A stretch of DNA of 64,000 nt. Origin: an uncultured bacterium. GTDB lineage: Bacteria; Verrucomicrobiota; Lentisphaeria; Victivallales; UBA1829. Below are positions 32,239 to 40,242 of the stretch, piece after piece. The notes beneath the pieces are model-generated. The model saw nothing but the letters and a program-made list of their open reading frames with translations, made no database searches and was not told the origin of the DNA. A program made the translations under genes and the position numbers. Position 1 is the first letter of the stretch; each line of letters opens with the position of its first letter. The stretch spans positions 204,574 to 268,573 of the forward strand of contig CACYZF010000002.1 of assembly GCA_902778895.1 (NCBI GenBank), read 5' to 3'.

Positions 32239-32592
32239 TTATTCAATGAACGTGTGCCAATAGTCCTCGACCTCTTCGCGCACAATATCGCATTCGTACC
32301 GGAACGGACAGAAACAGCATCCGGTAAATCTTGTGGGGAGATCAGTCCAGTCATACACGCCGTACTCTTCAAGAACGTCTTCAAGTTTGACCACGCATTC
32401 TTTTCCGTATTCATGCACCCTGATCTCGGTAACTTTCTGGCGGCTGTCAACGGTGAGCGTGTAGGCCGTCGGCTGTGTGCTGTTCCCGATCACATAGCAG
32501 ATACATTTATTCGTCAATTCCCCTCTTCGGTCGTCGTTCTCGAAAAAGAACTCTACCTTTTCTTCATAGGTCATGTTGTCTTTGAGTTGCAT
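32239..32592 (-). CDS. Unknown protein with cysteine cluster
   Basis: 117 residues from ATG 32592 (AAAGGA upstream). C-terminal region contains FTGCCFCPFRYECDIV, a possible metal-binding cluster (C-C-x-C-x5-C). The N-terminal half is acidic (MTYEEKVEFFFENDDRRGEL). Accessory phage protein of unknown role. Confidence 0.5.
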   Translation of the reverse strand: MQLKDNMTYEEKVEFFFENDDRRGELTNKCICYVIGNSTQPTAYTLTVDSRQKVTEIRVHEYGKECVVKLEDVLEEYGVYDWTDLPTRFTGCCFCPFRYECDIVREEVEDYWHTFIE

Positions 32593-32613
32593 TTCCGGTG
32601 TCCTTTCCGTGTT

Positions 32614-33069
32614 TCAGTTCTCATTGTTGATGTCTTCAAAAAGGCGTTCGGCAATGGCGATAGCCTTTGTCTCGATGGCGGAAAAGTCCGCGCTGATCCC
32701 GGCTTTTTCGAGTTTGTCTTGCAGTTCGACGACCGCGCGAATCTGCGTCCCAATGTCGCTGCTTTGGATTCTGCCGCCCATTTCCGCGTCGATCCAATCG
32801 TCAAGCATGGCATCGATCCTCGCCTCGTCATACTTGCGCTGTAAAGCCGCCGTCACGATCTCCCGATCCCGATCCGTCCAAACGGGGATATAGTTCGGCT
32901 TGTAATACACCGCGTAGGCGAAACGCTTTTCCGGTTCTTTCGCGTTCCGGTCATTGTAGAGCGTGATGATCCCGAAGTCGTTGGTGTTCGGCTTCTGGCA
33001 TTGCGCCTGTTCCCTGGTGCAATCCGAAACGACAAAATCCTTTCCGTCGTGCAGTTCCGTGATCTTCAT
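32614..33069 (-). CDS. Unknown helical protein
   Basis: 151 residues from ATG 33069 (AAAGGAGA upstream). N-terminal part KITELHDGKDFVVSDCTREQ, then KRFAYAVYYKPNYIPVWTDRD; the C-terminal half is helical (VVELQDKLEKAGISADFSAIETKAIAIAERLF). No known motif. Confidence 0.5.
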   Translation of the reverse strand: MKITELHDGKDFVVSDCTREQAQCQKPNTNDFGIITLYNDRNAKEPEKRFAYAVYYKPNYIPVWTDRDREIVTAALQRKYDEARIDAMLDDWIDAEMGGRIQSSDIGTQIRAVVELQDKLEKAGISADFSAIETKAIAIAERLFEDINNEN

Positions 33070-33095
33070 TTCAGTTCTCCTTTGTGTGTGGCGGT

Positions 33096-33353
33096 TCAGT
33101 TCCAATCCCGCAGATAGAAGCGGTCGCGCGGGAAACGAATGGGGTCTTTGTCCTTGATCCCCAAGAAGCGGCTTTCGTTGACGTCGCAGCAATGGCGGCA
33201 GGCCAGAATGTGATCCGATTCCCCATCGATGCAAAGTCCGGTCGAAGCGTACTCTTGCTTTCGTGCGATCTCATCCGCCTTTTTCTTCGCCTCATTGAGG
33301 CTCCGGGCGTTCACGATCCACAGCGCAGAGTTGAAACGAACGTAGAATTTCAT
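33096..33353 (-). CDS. Unknown small protein with cysteine/histidine pair
   Basis: 85 residues. I use ATG 33353 (AAAGGAGA upstream), not the in-frame start at 33395, which lies before the ribosome site. MKFYVRFNSALWIVNARSLNEAKKKADEIARKQ is a strand then helix pattern also seen in neighbouring small genes; CRHCCDV follows. Unknown. Confidence 0.5.
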   Translation of the reverse strand: MKFYVRFNSALWIVNARSLNEAKKKADEIARKQEYASTGLCIDGESDHILACRHCCDVNESRFLGIKDKDPIRFPRDRFYLRDWN

Positions 33354-33372
33354 GGTGTGCAGTTCTCCTTTC

Positions 33373-33642
33373 TCATGCGGGTTCGTTGATTGCAACCGCG
33401 CCTTCGCGTCCTCTTCGGCAATACCACAGAACGCGGTCGCCGTTGAGTTTCTTCGGGCTGTTGCTCGCCTGTTCGTAGTCCGCGCGGGAAACGATCACCA
33501 ATTCCCCGGCGTGAGCGTCGGAAAGAATTTCCCCCGGTTCCGGGTTTGCGATCCCTGCCTCGCGGTAGGCGGCTATGATTTGTGCTTCCGTGACGACGGC
33601 GGCGAGTTTGCCTTGAATGGCGTTCAGTACGGTCGATTTCAT
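33373..33642 (-). CDS. Unknown small protein
   Basis: 89 residues from ATG 33642 (AAAGGAA, then the shared CACACC leader). MKSTVLNAIQGKLAAVVTEAQIIAAYREAGI..., later VIVSRADYEQASNSPKKLNGDRV. The longer frame to 33705 is rejected because it runs past the ribosome site. Unknown role. Confidence 0.5.
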   Translation of the reverse strand: MKSTVLNAIQGKLAAVVTEAQIIAAYREAGIANPEPGEILSDAHAGELVIVSRADYEQASNSPKKLNGDRVLWYCRRGREGAVAINEPA

Positions 33643-33661
33643 GGTGTGAAGTTCCTTTCTG

Positions 33662-33823
33662 TCAGGCAATCCGGTTTGCAAGTGTGCGTCCGAGTTTCCA
33701 TTCATCCGATGCGATCTGTTCGTGCATTCTCCACAGTTCGCTTTCCGTTCCGGTCCGGCAATCGGAAATCGATGTGGCGAGGTGTTCCTTTCCGGTGTCG
33801 AGGTCGTAGAACAAAATTTTCAT
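33662..33823 (-). CDS. Unknown very small protein
   Basis: 53 residues from ATG 33823 (GAAAGGAAG upstream): MKILFYDLDTGKEHLATSIS... ending ...TLANRIA. The leader is like that of its neighbours, which supports translation despite its length. Unknown. Confidence 0.45.
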   Translation of the reverse strand: MKILFYDLDTGKEHLATSISDCRTGTESELWRMHEQIASDEWKLGRTLANRIA

Positions 33824-33855
33824 GGTTCGCTTCCTTTCGTTGTGGTGTGGTCTGA

Positions 33856-34101
33856 TTATTCGTAAATCCGCGAAATCGGCGACTGTTCATGTTCGGGGTT
33901 TTCTTCGAGCCATTTCAGGGCTTCTTCGCGCGTCTTGATATATCCGATCTCAACACCTCTTTTCCCGCCGTCGAGTTTGACAAAGCCTCTGTAGAGTTGA
34001 GCGTTTTCCGCCGCTTCCGCGCTTTTCAGCGCACGAACGACCGCGCTTGTGGTGTGTCCTTCAAAACTCGTGATCTTCAAGAAACTGTAGCCAAAGTTCA
34101 T
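33856..34101 (-). CDS. Unknown small protein, first of second leftward block
   Basis: 81 residues from ATG 34101 (GAAAGGAAC upstream). MNFGYSFLKITSFEGHTTSAVVRALKSAEAAENAQLYRGF then GYIKTREEALKWLEENPE. Directly downstream of the 34162-34189 promoter. Unknown. Confidence 0.5.
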   Translation of the reverse strand: MNFGYSFLKITSFEGHTTSAVVRALKSAEAAENAQLYRGFVKLDGGKRGVEIGYIKTREEALKWLEENPEHEQSPISRIYE

Positions 34102-34161
34102 TTTTGTGTTCCTTTCCCGGCTGTCTGCCGTTGGTTTGCGTTTCTTTGTTGTCGCTATACT

Positions 34162-34189
34162 AATATAGCATCAATAAACCACAAAGCAA
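34162..34189 (-). promoter_or_regulatory. Promoter of second leftward block
   Basis: Minus strand: TTGCTT (34184-34189), 16 bases, TATATT (34162-34167) with TGC before it. The flanks (GGCCTTG and TGCTATATTA) match the 5644-5671 promoter, so the two leftward blocks are under the same kind of control. Confidence 0.65.
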
Positions 34190-34242
34190 GGCCAAAAAAG
34201 AAAAAAAACAGAAAAAAATTGATTTTGAGCGAGACGGCGGGC

Positions 34243-34263
34243 GGTTGACTGCACATGCTATTA
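34243..34263 (+). promoter_or_regulatory. GGTTGAC phage element, copy 6 (before neck genes)
   Basis: GGTTGACTGCACATGCTATT: exact GGTTGAC, 7 bases, GCT. 40 bases before ATG 34283, after the divergent leftward promoter. Confidence 0.6.
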
Positions 34264-34282
34264 CAGAAAGGAACGGCGATCC

Positions 34283-34720
34283 ATGAAAAAAACGCTCTGG
34301 CAAAAGATAGATCAGAAGGTGGCGAAGATCAAAATCTTCCGAAACACCTGTATCTTCACGCATGAAACCGTAGAAACCGACCTGCAATCCGGCGAAACGA
34401 ACGTAACGCGGGCATCGATCAAACTGAATTGCACCGCGCCGGAAAAGGTGTCTCAACATCTGATCGACAACAAACTGGTGTTCGGCGGAGACATGAGCGT
34501 CGTCTTCGATTACCTGTCCCTGGCCGCCGCGGCGAAGAAAGCGAATCCGCCGCTCGCGTTCAGCGTAGGGACCGGCATCTTCAATCCCGGCGCCGACAAG
34601 ATCACGTTCGGGGGCGTGGTGTACGGCATCCGGTCGATCATCCCCCAGGACTGGCAGAACGACATGCCGGGAGCGTACCTCGTGGTTCTGAAACACATTG
34701 CGGAAGAGGCGGCGGAATGA
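34283..34720 (+). CDS. Head-tail joining (neck) protein candidate
   Basis: 145 residues. Beta-rich after a basic N-terminus (KKTLWQKIDQKVAKIKIFRN); DKITFGGVVYGIRSIIPQDWQNDMPGAYLVVL resembles the head-closure/stopper proteins of siphophages, where a short beta-barrel ends in a helix. It overlaps the next gene by 4 bases, in the usual order stopper, gp10-like, tail terminator, major tail. Confidence 0.55.
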   Translation: MKKTLWQKIDQKVAKIKIFRNTCIFTHETVETDLQSGETNVTRASIKLNCTAPEKVSQHLIDNKLVFGGDMSVVFDYLSLAAAAKKANPPLAFSVGTGIFNPGADKITFGGVVYGIRSIIPQDWQNDMPGAYLVVLKHIAEEAAE

Positions 34721-35175
34721 AGTTCAAACTGTCCGACATGAGCGCGGTCTTGAAGTTTCAAAAACTGCCGCTTGACCGCCTGAATTTCGTCAAAAGAGAG
34801 GTGGCAAGCGAAGCGGCAATCAGGCTTGGGAAAAAAGCGCCAGTCCTGACCGGACGATACCGGGCCGGTTTCAACATTTCAATCAACGGCATAGATTTCA
34901 CCGTTCCAAACCCCGCGCCAAAGGAGTACATCAAGCATCGAAAAGAATATTACAAATTCGATGAAACCAAAGCGCGAAAGGCATTTGAAGGGGTAACGCT
35001 TCAAGTGGACGATGAAATCTTCATCTCGAACTCGCTGCCGTATGCCGAAGCCCTCGAAAACGGACACAGCCAACAAGCACCGCAAGGCATTTTCCGTGTC
35101 GTAGTACCGGAAGTCAAGGAAGACATCAAACGATACGCCGGAATCGCGGCGGGCAAAGACGGAGGTTTGAAATGA
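34717..35175 (+). CDS. HK97 gp10-like neck/tail-completion protein
   Basis: 152 residues; ATG 34717 in an ATGA overlap with the upstream gene. VASEAAIRLGKKAPVLTGRYRAGFNISING is the hallmark of gp10-like proteins (A-P-V-x-T-G-x-L/Y-R-x-x). NSLPYAEALENGHSQQAPQGIFR (about 110-132) is the other conserved block. Connects head and tail. Overlaps the tail terminator gene. Confidence 0.72.
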   Translation: MKFKLSDMSAVLKFQKLPLDRLNFVKREVASEAAIRLGKKAPVLTGRYRAGFNISINGIDFTVPNPAPKEYIKHRKEYYKFDETKARKAFEGVTLQVDDEIFISNSLPYAEALENGHSQQAPQGIFRVVVPEVKEDIKRYAGIAAGKDGGLK

Positions 35176-35615
35176 GACAGGCAATCGACCTGACAAAAGA
35201 CGTTCGGAACGAAATGCGGCGGCGCGTGATCGCCGCGCTCGGTATGCCGAACATGGAAAAACGGTGGCAACTGCCGAACGCTGTCATCAAGAAGCCCGGA
35301 AGCGGAATCTGGATCAGGGAAAGCATCAACGAGGGAAGCGAAGAGGTCCTGACGAACGTGGCCGCCCGTCAATATGCCGTGGTGAACTACGAGGTGTTCT
35401 GCCTTGCCGGAAAAGGAGCGGACGAGGCAGACAACGCGATCCGCATCATCCGAAACGAACTCCCGGTCATCGGCGAGAAATCCATCGTCTACCAGAAGGG
35501 CAGACGGCAGGCTGTGATCCAAAAAATCGACAAGCCCGCCGGAGGGATTTCGCCGGACGATCCGACCTGGTACAGACGCATGATCTCGTTTACCCTGTAC
35601 CTCTACAACGTGTAA
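35172..35615 (+). CDS. Tail terminator protein candidate
   Basis: 147 residues, ATGA overlap with the gp10-like gene. An N-terminal helix, then a beta sheet with QYAVVNYEVFCLAGKGADEADNAIRIIRNEL and YRRMISFTLYLYNV at the end, as in tail-terminator proteins that cap the tail tube. Positioned immediately before the major tail protein. Confidence 0.6.
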   Translation: MRQAIDLTKDVRNEMRRRVIAALGMPNMEKRWQLPNAVIKKPGSGIWIRESINEGSEEVLTNVAARQYAVVNYEVFCLAGKGADEADNAIRIIRNELPVIGEKSIVYQKGRRQAVIQKIDKPAGGISPDDPTWYRRMISFTLYLYNV

Positions 35616-35618
35616 AGC

Positions 35619-35639
35619 GGTTGACTGGAAATGCTCTTG
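35619..35639 (+). promoter_or_regulatory. GGTTGAC phage element, copy 7 (before major tail gene)
   Basis: GGTTGACTGGAAATGCTCTT: exact GGTTGAC, 7 bases, GCT. It is also the left arm of an 8-bp inverted repeat, GCGGTTGA (35617-35624) and TCAACCGC (35646-35653), not seen at the other copies. Confidence 0.6.
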
Positions 35640-35688
35640 TAGTGTTCAACCGCCGCCATTCTTTTAACCAGAAACAGGAGAAGAAACC

Positions 35689-36096
35689 ATGAGTGCTACC
35701 GCACCTACCGCGAAAGCATCTGTTCAACAGGCGAAGACCACCTATATTTCCTGGGGGGACTACGATTTCCAACTCACGGGGAACAACACGTTCCGTCCCG
35801 GCCTGACCGCCGCGAACGAAACGGAGGTCGTCACCAACGTCAAGACCTACAAGACGTACAGCGCGAAGGATTCGATGGAGAACATGACGATCCGCGTCCT
35901 GTACGATTCGACCGACTGGGCCGCCCTGAAAGCCCTGAAGGAGGCCGGAACCGTCAAAACACTCGAAACGAGCGACGGCTTCAGCGCGGACGCGCTGATC
36001 GCCGAGATGGCCGAAGTCTCCGCCGACATCGACGGCCCGATCACGGAGATGGCGATCACGTTCGCATTTCCGTCCGTAGCAGCCGGAACGAACTGA
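35689..36096 (+). CDS. Major tail (tube) protein
   Basis: 135 residues, AGGAG upstream. TTYISWGDYDFQLTGNNTFRPGL then NMTIRVLYDSTDWAALKALKEAG and a C-terminal DGPITEMAITFAFPS: a compact beta-sandwich with central helix typical of siphophage tail tube proteins. Its own upstream element and gap fit the need for high expression. Precedes the tail assembly chaperone. Confidence 0.68.
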   Translation: MSATAPTAKASVQQAKTTYISWGDYDFQLTGNNTFRPGLTAANETEVVTNVKTYKTYSAKDSMENMTIRVLYDSTDWAALKALKEAGTVKTLETSDGFSADALIAEMAEVSADIDGPITEMAITFAFPSVAAGTN

Positions 36097-36108
36097 AACA
36101 ACACCGCA

Positions 36109-36146
36109 TCGGGCGCGTTTTCAAGCCGTTTTTGAAGCGCGTCCGA
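36109..36146 (+). other. Intergenic hairpin between tail tube and chaperone genes
   Basis: TCGGGCGCG...TTCAA pairs with TTGAA-GCGCG-TCCGA across a short loop (one G·T pair and a TT bulge). No T run follows, so it may be an mRNA stabiliser or partial terminator setting tail tube above chaperone levels. Confidence 0.45.
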
Positions 36147-36176
36147 CGCCCAAAAAACAAATAATGAGGTTACAAC

Positions 36177-36593
36177 ATGAGTACGCTTGATCTTTCCCGC
36201 CTGAAACCCATTGAACTCCCCACCAGAGAAATCGAAATCCAGCTGAAAGACGATTTCAAGGTCAACGCCGAGACCGGAGAGAGAACCCCGAACATCCAGA
36301 AGATCACGGTTCACGCCATTTCCGGCGAGGGCGTCATCGCATGGACCGGCAATCCGAAGAACGTCAAGGAGAGCGTGGAATACGAAGCGCGCGGATGCCT
36401 GACCGCCCTTGTCTACGGCGCGGACATCCCGGAAGAACAAGCGAAGCTGCTGCTCAACTACGACCGCGAAACCGCCCAGAAGATTGCTCTTCACGTGTGG
36501 CAAATCACCGGGGAGTTCTATTCCGCCACGAACGCCGAAAGCGAAACCGCCGAAAAAAACTCCGAGACGGCAGATGTGAGTTCGGGCGACTGA
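36177..36593 (+). CDS. Tail assembly chaperone, short (gpG-like) product
   Basis: 138 residues in the zero frame. LSRLKPIELPTREIEIQLKD and the conserved middle TVHAISGEGVIAWTGN ... TALVYGADIPEEQAKLLLNYD fit tail chaperones. Near the 3' end is the A-AAA-AAC slippery site that gives the longer product. The short form is normally made in excess and coats the tape measure protein with the long form during tail assembly. Confidence 0.7.
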   Translation: MSTLDLSRLKPIELPTREIEIQLKDDFKVNAETGERTPNIQKITVHAISGEGVIAWTGNPKNVKESVEYEARGCLTALVYGADIPEEQAKLLLNYDRETAQKIALHVWQITGEFYSATNAESETAEKNSETADVSSGD

Positions 36594-36605
36594 TCCACGT
36601 CTGCC
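36554..36605 (+). other. Programmed -1 ribosomal frameshift site
   Basis: Slippery heptamer A-AAA-AAC (36554-36560) in the correct zero-frame phase (GAA AAA AAC). After 8 bases comes a 10-bp stem, GGCAGATGTG (36569-36578) with CACGTCTGCC (36596-36605), one G·T pair. This is the classic layout of a stimulated -1 shift in phage tail chaperone genes. Confidence 0.88.
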
Positions 36606-36976
36606 GGAAATGCGGCGACCTTTCGCCGCTGTTTCCCCTTTCCCTGAAAACGGTGATCTGGCTTGAAGCTGACGAACGGATCGAAAGGAAAGAACGGTTC
36701 GAGGAGAAAAAAATCGAATTTCAAATCCGGCAAGACCAACTCGACATCGTTTTGAACTACATGGCAGATTTGAAGCAAATCGGACTGGCGCAAATACCGT
36801 TCACGAGCGAGACGGCGGCAAACGATTTCATCCTCAAACTACCGAGCAACAAAGGAGCAAGGGAAGAGGAACGGAAGAATCTGCGGTGGACCGTGAAACG
36901 CAGAAAGCCGGGCGAAATACCGGAGTGGAAAAAACAACAACTTCAAGATAACGAGAACTGCCAAAAAACCGGATGA
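36557..36976 (+). CDS. Tail assembly chaperone, -1 frame extension (gpT-like part)
   Basis: Translated only by fusion to the 36177 frame after slippage; the long product is about 266 residues. The extension reads ...EFGRLIHVCRKCGDLSPLFP (a C-x2-C pair) then a charged helical tail (ERIERKERFEEKKIEFQIRQ ... NLRWTVKRRKPGEIPEWKKQ). No independent start with a ribosome site is seen, which supports the frameshift model. Confidence 0.75.
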   Translation, partial: KLRDGRCEFGRLIHVCRKCGDLSPLFPLSLKTVIWLEADERIERKERFEEKKIEFQIRQDQLDIVLNYMADLKQIGLAQIPFTSETAANDFILKLPSNKGAREEERKNLRWTVKRRKPGEIPEWKKQQLQDNENCQKTG

Positions 36977-36988
36977 AGGTCTGGTTCT

Positions 36989-37032
36989 CCGGGAACGGGT
37001 GCTGACCTCATGCCTGTTCCCGGTTTTCTTTT
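36989..37032 (+). terminator. Rho-independent terminator after chaperone
   Basis: CCGGGAACGGG (36989-36999) pairs with CCTGTTCCCGG (37013-37023), followed by TTTTCTTTTT. It lies in the 71-base gap before the next tail gene. Confidence 0.8.
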
Positions 37033-37047
37033 TCAGGAGATCACAAT

Positions 37048-38148
37048 ATGGCGACAGACAATTTCATTCTTACCGAAACGGCGATCCTGAACGGCGGCCG
37101 CATGGACGAAAGCGGGAAGCGGAGCATCACGAAGCGGTTTATCTACAAAATCGTGGATAACAGCGATGCGAAGCGGAAACGCGCCATTCTCGACCTCGAA
37201 ACGCTCGTTCCGTCCAAGGGGAGCTGCATGAGCGACGATTTACGGTATATCCTGAAAACCGCAGAATGGAATTGCCTGGACTGGCAGAAGGAAGCCGACA
37301 GATTCTATATTGACGCATCCTATCAGCGGGTGTCCGATGATGAAGAAGCCGACAAGCCCTGGCATCTTTCGCCATTCAACATTTCTTTCGACACTGTTGA
37401 AGAAGCAATCGGTTTCAGCATGGCGTATGACCGGAACAACGAGAAAGGTTCGCCGGACAATGTGAAAAATGTTCCGGTCGTCAATTCAGCCGGAGATCCT
37501 CTGGACGCAAACACGAACGAGATTTTTTCGCAGTTTTCCTTTTCGTACTATCTCGAAAACTTTGATTCCGCCGATGTATTCGAGTTCCAAAACGCCGTCA
37601 ATGCTTCCCCGCAAACGCTGTTCGGACACAGTTTCCCTATCGGAACGTTGCTGATCGCCTCGATCTCCGCAGAGGGGCTTGTAACCTACGAGGATGACGG
37701 ACACACGATCAAATGGAAGTACACGCAAGTGAACCTGACAATCCGATACAATCCGAACGGATGGGGGCGCTTTCTCCTCGATGTCGGCAACCGGGCGAAG
37801 TTCGGCACATCCACAAAATCGGAGTTGATCTATCAATACTACGCGCCGATCTACGATGGATCGACCGTTACTTTCGATGAAGTGCCTACCCTGACGAACG
37901 CGCAGGGGTACTACACGGCGAACCGTGAATATCGGGAATGGCTGGCAGAGAACGAGGACGCAAGCGACTGTCCGGCGCAACTGCCGTATGAGTACGCCGA
38001 AAACATCCCTCTCGCAAGCGATGGAACGATTGATCTTGACGCTCTTTTCGGGGTAACACCGTATCCAGAGATTGAATACCAGGAGTACAGGATCAAGAGT
38101 TGGAGCGCGCTTGATATTCCGTCCACAGTCAAGAGACGTTGGAGATAA
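37048..38148 (+). CDS. Unknown tail protein
   Basis: 366 residues, CAGGAG upstream. Mixed beta pattern with AILNGGRMDESGKRSITKRF near the start, VNLTIRYNPNGWGRFLLDVGNRAK in the middle and PYPEIEYQEYRIKSWSALDI at the end. No named family; it could be a distal tail or baseplate component because it lies after the chaperone where the tape measure would normally be, followed by the large fibre-like protein 3 bases later. Confidence 0.5.
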   Translation: MATDNFILTETAILNGGRMDESGKRSITKRFIYKIVDNSDAKRKRAILDLETLVPSKGSCMSDDLRYILKTAEWNCLDWQKEADRFYIDASYQRVSDDEEADKPWHLSPFNISFDTVEEAIGFSMAYDRNNEKGSPDNVKNVPVVNSAGDPLDANTNEIFSQFSFSYYLENFDSADVFEFQNAVNASPQTLFGHSFPIGTLLIASISAEGLVTYEDDGHTIKWKYTQVNLTIRYNPNGWGRFLLDVGNRAKFGTSTKSELIYQYYAPIYDGSTVTFDEVPTLTNAQGYYTANREYREWLAENEDASDCPAQLPYEYAENIPLASDGTIDLDALFGVTPYPEIEYQEYRIKSWSALDIPSTVKRRWR

Positions 38149-38151
38149 AAA

Positions 38152-40242
38152 ATGCCGATTCCTGTCCTGAATGACAAACAGATGGTCGCGCTGAAAAGCG
38201 TGTTGAACGGCGGGAAGGTTATCAACCTGACTGGCGGCGGTGCGAAAAGCCCCCGTCTGCCTACGATGCCGGAAGAAGGAAGCACGACCATAAACGTGGG
38301 GAGTTCTTATGACGGTCCGTTTGCTGTCGTTTCAAAGGGAAGTACGGTTATTTCGTCCGGCGGTACAACCTATGATGCGGTTCAAGTCCATATCAGCAGC
38401 GGAGCGATCAGCGTTGACGAATGGCGGTTATACTCCCCGTCTTTTGGTGACGAACACACTTTCTATGCCCTGCCGAACGACAACGATTTATACATGGAGA
38501 TTCTAACTCCGCATGGAGATTTTCTGCCTATTGCATCGTCCTTTCCGGGCATTAGTGGGACAAGATTCGCATACATCTCTTTCCCTCACTCAACACGCCC
38601 GGCACACGTGGAAGGGATTCAATCCATCAAACTGGCGGAAAACAGAGGCGGAAAGATCATCCAAATACAGCATGGGGAGATTTCGGATGTCCCCTGGCTT
38701 TACACCCCAGATTACGCATCGTCTGCCGGAACAGCGAAGTATGCTTTGAGCGCGGGCTACAAAGGTCCGTTCCATGTCGAGATCGCAAGCCTCGATGTCA
38801 ATGTATCGGAAGGTGGATGGCAAGGAACGCTACACATCTTCGACAATACCGATTCCGATGCAAATATCAGCTACCGTCCGAGTGCCGGGCGTATCGTTCA
38901 GGGGGGGACGCATACTGTCATTGAAGGCGGCTATGAAGTCCCGTTTTCAGCACCGGAAATCGGAACAAAAACCGCAGATGTCAACGTCTATCTTTATGAA
39001 GATTCGGACGGCTTCAAATATCGCGCGATCCCGCAGGGGGATTCTTATGAGTTTGACGGATTCTTCACGCGCCTTGCATTCATTCAGGGCGGCGTTCAAC
39101 TACGGCAAACGCAATACGGCGATATTGTTGATGTTGATGTCGGAGGCTCAACGGTAATCAACAGCAGTTCGATCTACAGCAGTACCATTGTTCATTCGAG
39201 CAGTATCACAAGCGACATTCACACCAGCACGGTCTATTCGAGCTCGATCTATTCCAGCACAATCGTCAATTCCAGCACGATCGTCAATTCCAGCACGATC
39301 GTCAATTCCAGCTCGTTTGCGCTCGAATACAAGGGGCATTTCTGCGTTTCCGGCGCGATTGAAAGCGCGGGAACTCCGCAAGAGGCTTTCATTGCCACGG
39401 TGTACGACGGGACGCATCCAACCGCGAACGTGGCCGGAGAAATCATTGTCGGGAACACGGTAAGCCATGCCGGAAAGTCCTCTTTCCCTTGCCCGATTGG
39501 AAGCAGTGTTTATCTTATCGGCACGGTGAGCGGGAACAGTGTTTCGGTGGAGTACAGCGCGTGCGGGGCGGCTCCCTCGGTTCAGGAAAACCAGTTCTAT
39601 ACACAGATCGCATGTAATTTCGGCGGCACGATGACGCAAATGCAATACGGGGATATTGTTCAGCCCGTCAAGGTCGGCGCGACGGGCGTAACTCGCCTGA
39701 TCGCCGGAACGCCGAATGTTACTCTTTCCCCGGAAACCGGAACGGGTGAAGTTACAATCAATGTTACAGGCGGATCAGGCGGCGGGGGCGGAAGCCTGTC
39801 GTATGTTTGCATTGGGGAAGAGCCTGATACCGAAACTGGAATCATAAACGCCCAAGCAAACACGGCGTACTTTATCGCGGTTTTCGGAGACTTGCACCAT
39901 GACGAGGAAGATGGTTATATCTGCCAGTATTACTATACGGTGGATTACAGTGTTACACCGCAAGTCTATACAAGACACAAAACCGATTATAACGATTTGG
40001 AATCTTACTCTGCTGGATATGGATATAGCATGGAGCTTGTTCTTCCCGCACCAAGCGAGGACAGCATTATCGAAATATGCCTGTTTGCCTATACATCCGT
40101 ATTGATTTCATCCACAAAGCCGATTCGCAATTATCAAGGCACTCCGCCTATTAACCAACCGTACCCGATCACAAACAGAAATGTAAAGTTTGTCTATATC
40201 GCGGAGGATCAAGGCGGAACGTGGTACATGTACGGGAACTAA
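38152..40242 (+). CDS. Large tail/fibre protein with Ser-rich repeats
   Basis: 696 residues. A short region near residue 60 has VISSGGTTYDAVQVHISSGAISV, one strand-loop-strand unit like those of the 17266-18186 protein. Three homologous beta domains follow, each ending in a 'Q-x-QYGDI-V' motif (IQIQHGEISDV, RQTQYGDIVDV, TQMQYGDIVQP). Between domains two and three is a Ser/Thr-rich run (VINSSSIYSSTIVHSSSITS...IVNSSTIVNSS), probably a narrow beta-helix stalk and a possible glycosylation site. Last structural gene, ending against the converging 40239-40616 gene. Confidence 0.6.
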   Translation: MPIPVLNDKQMVALKSVLNGGKVINLTGGGAKSPRLPTMPEEGSTTINVGSSYDGPFAVVSKGSTVISSGGTTYDAVQVHISSGAISVDEWRLYSPSFGDEHTFYALPNDNDLYMEILTPHGDFLPIASSFPGISGTRFAYISFPHSTRPAHVEGIQSIKLAENRGGKIIQIQHGEISDVPWLYTPDYASSAGTAKYALSAGYKGPFHVEIASLDVNVSEGGWQGTLHIFDNTDSDANISYRPSAGRIVQGGTHTVIEGGYEVPFSAPEIGTKTADVNVYLYEDSDGFKYRAIPQGDSYEFDGFFTRLAFIQGGVQLRQTQYGDIVDVDVGGSTVINSSSIYSSTIVHSSSITSDIHTSTVYSSSIYSSTIVNSSTIVNSSTIVNSSSFALEYKGHFCVSGAIESAGTPQEAFIATVYDGTHPTANVAGEIIVGNTVSHAGKSSFPCPIGSSVYLIGTVSGNSVSVEYSACGAAPSVQENQFYTQIACNFGGTMTQMQYGDIVQPVKVGATGVTRLIAGTPNVTLSPETGTGEVTINVTGGSGGGGGSLSYVCIGEEPDTETGIINAQANTAYFIAVFGDLHHDEEDGYICQYYYTVDYSVTPQVYTRHKTDYNDLESYSAGYGYSMELVLPAPSEDSIIEICLFAYTSVLISSTKPIRNYQGTPPINQPYPITNRNVKFVYIAEDQGGTWYMYGN
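39262..39315 (+). repeat. 18-bp tandem repeat inside tail gene
   Basis: Three near-perfect copies of ATCGTCAATTCCAGCACG encoding IVNSST. Could expand or contract in frame and change stalk length. Confidence 0.9.

Noticed and set aside
7155..35639. GGTTGAC elements as sigma-54 promoters
   Set aside because: The GG to GC distance is 12 bases, not the fixed 10 of sigma-54 sites, and the TGGCAC consensus is absent.
39262..39315. 18-bp tandem repeats as a CRISPR array
   Set aside because: No spacers; the repeats are contiguous, in frame and encode IVNSST in a tail gene.
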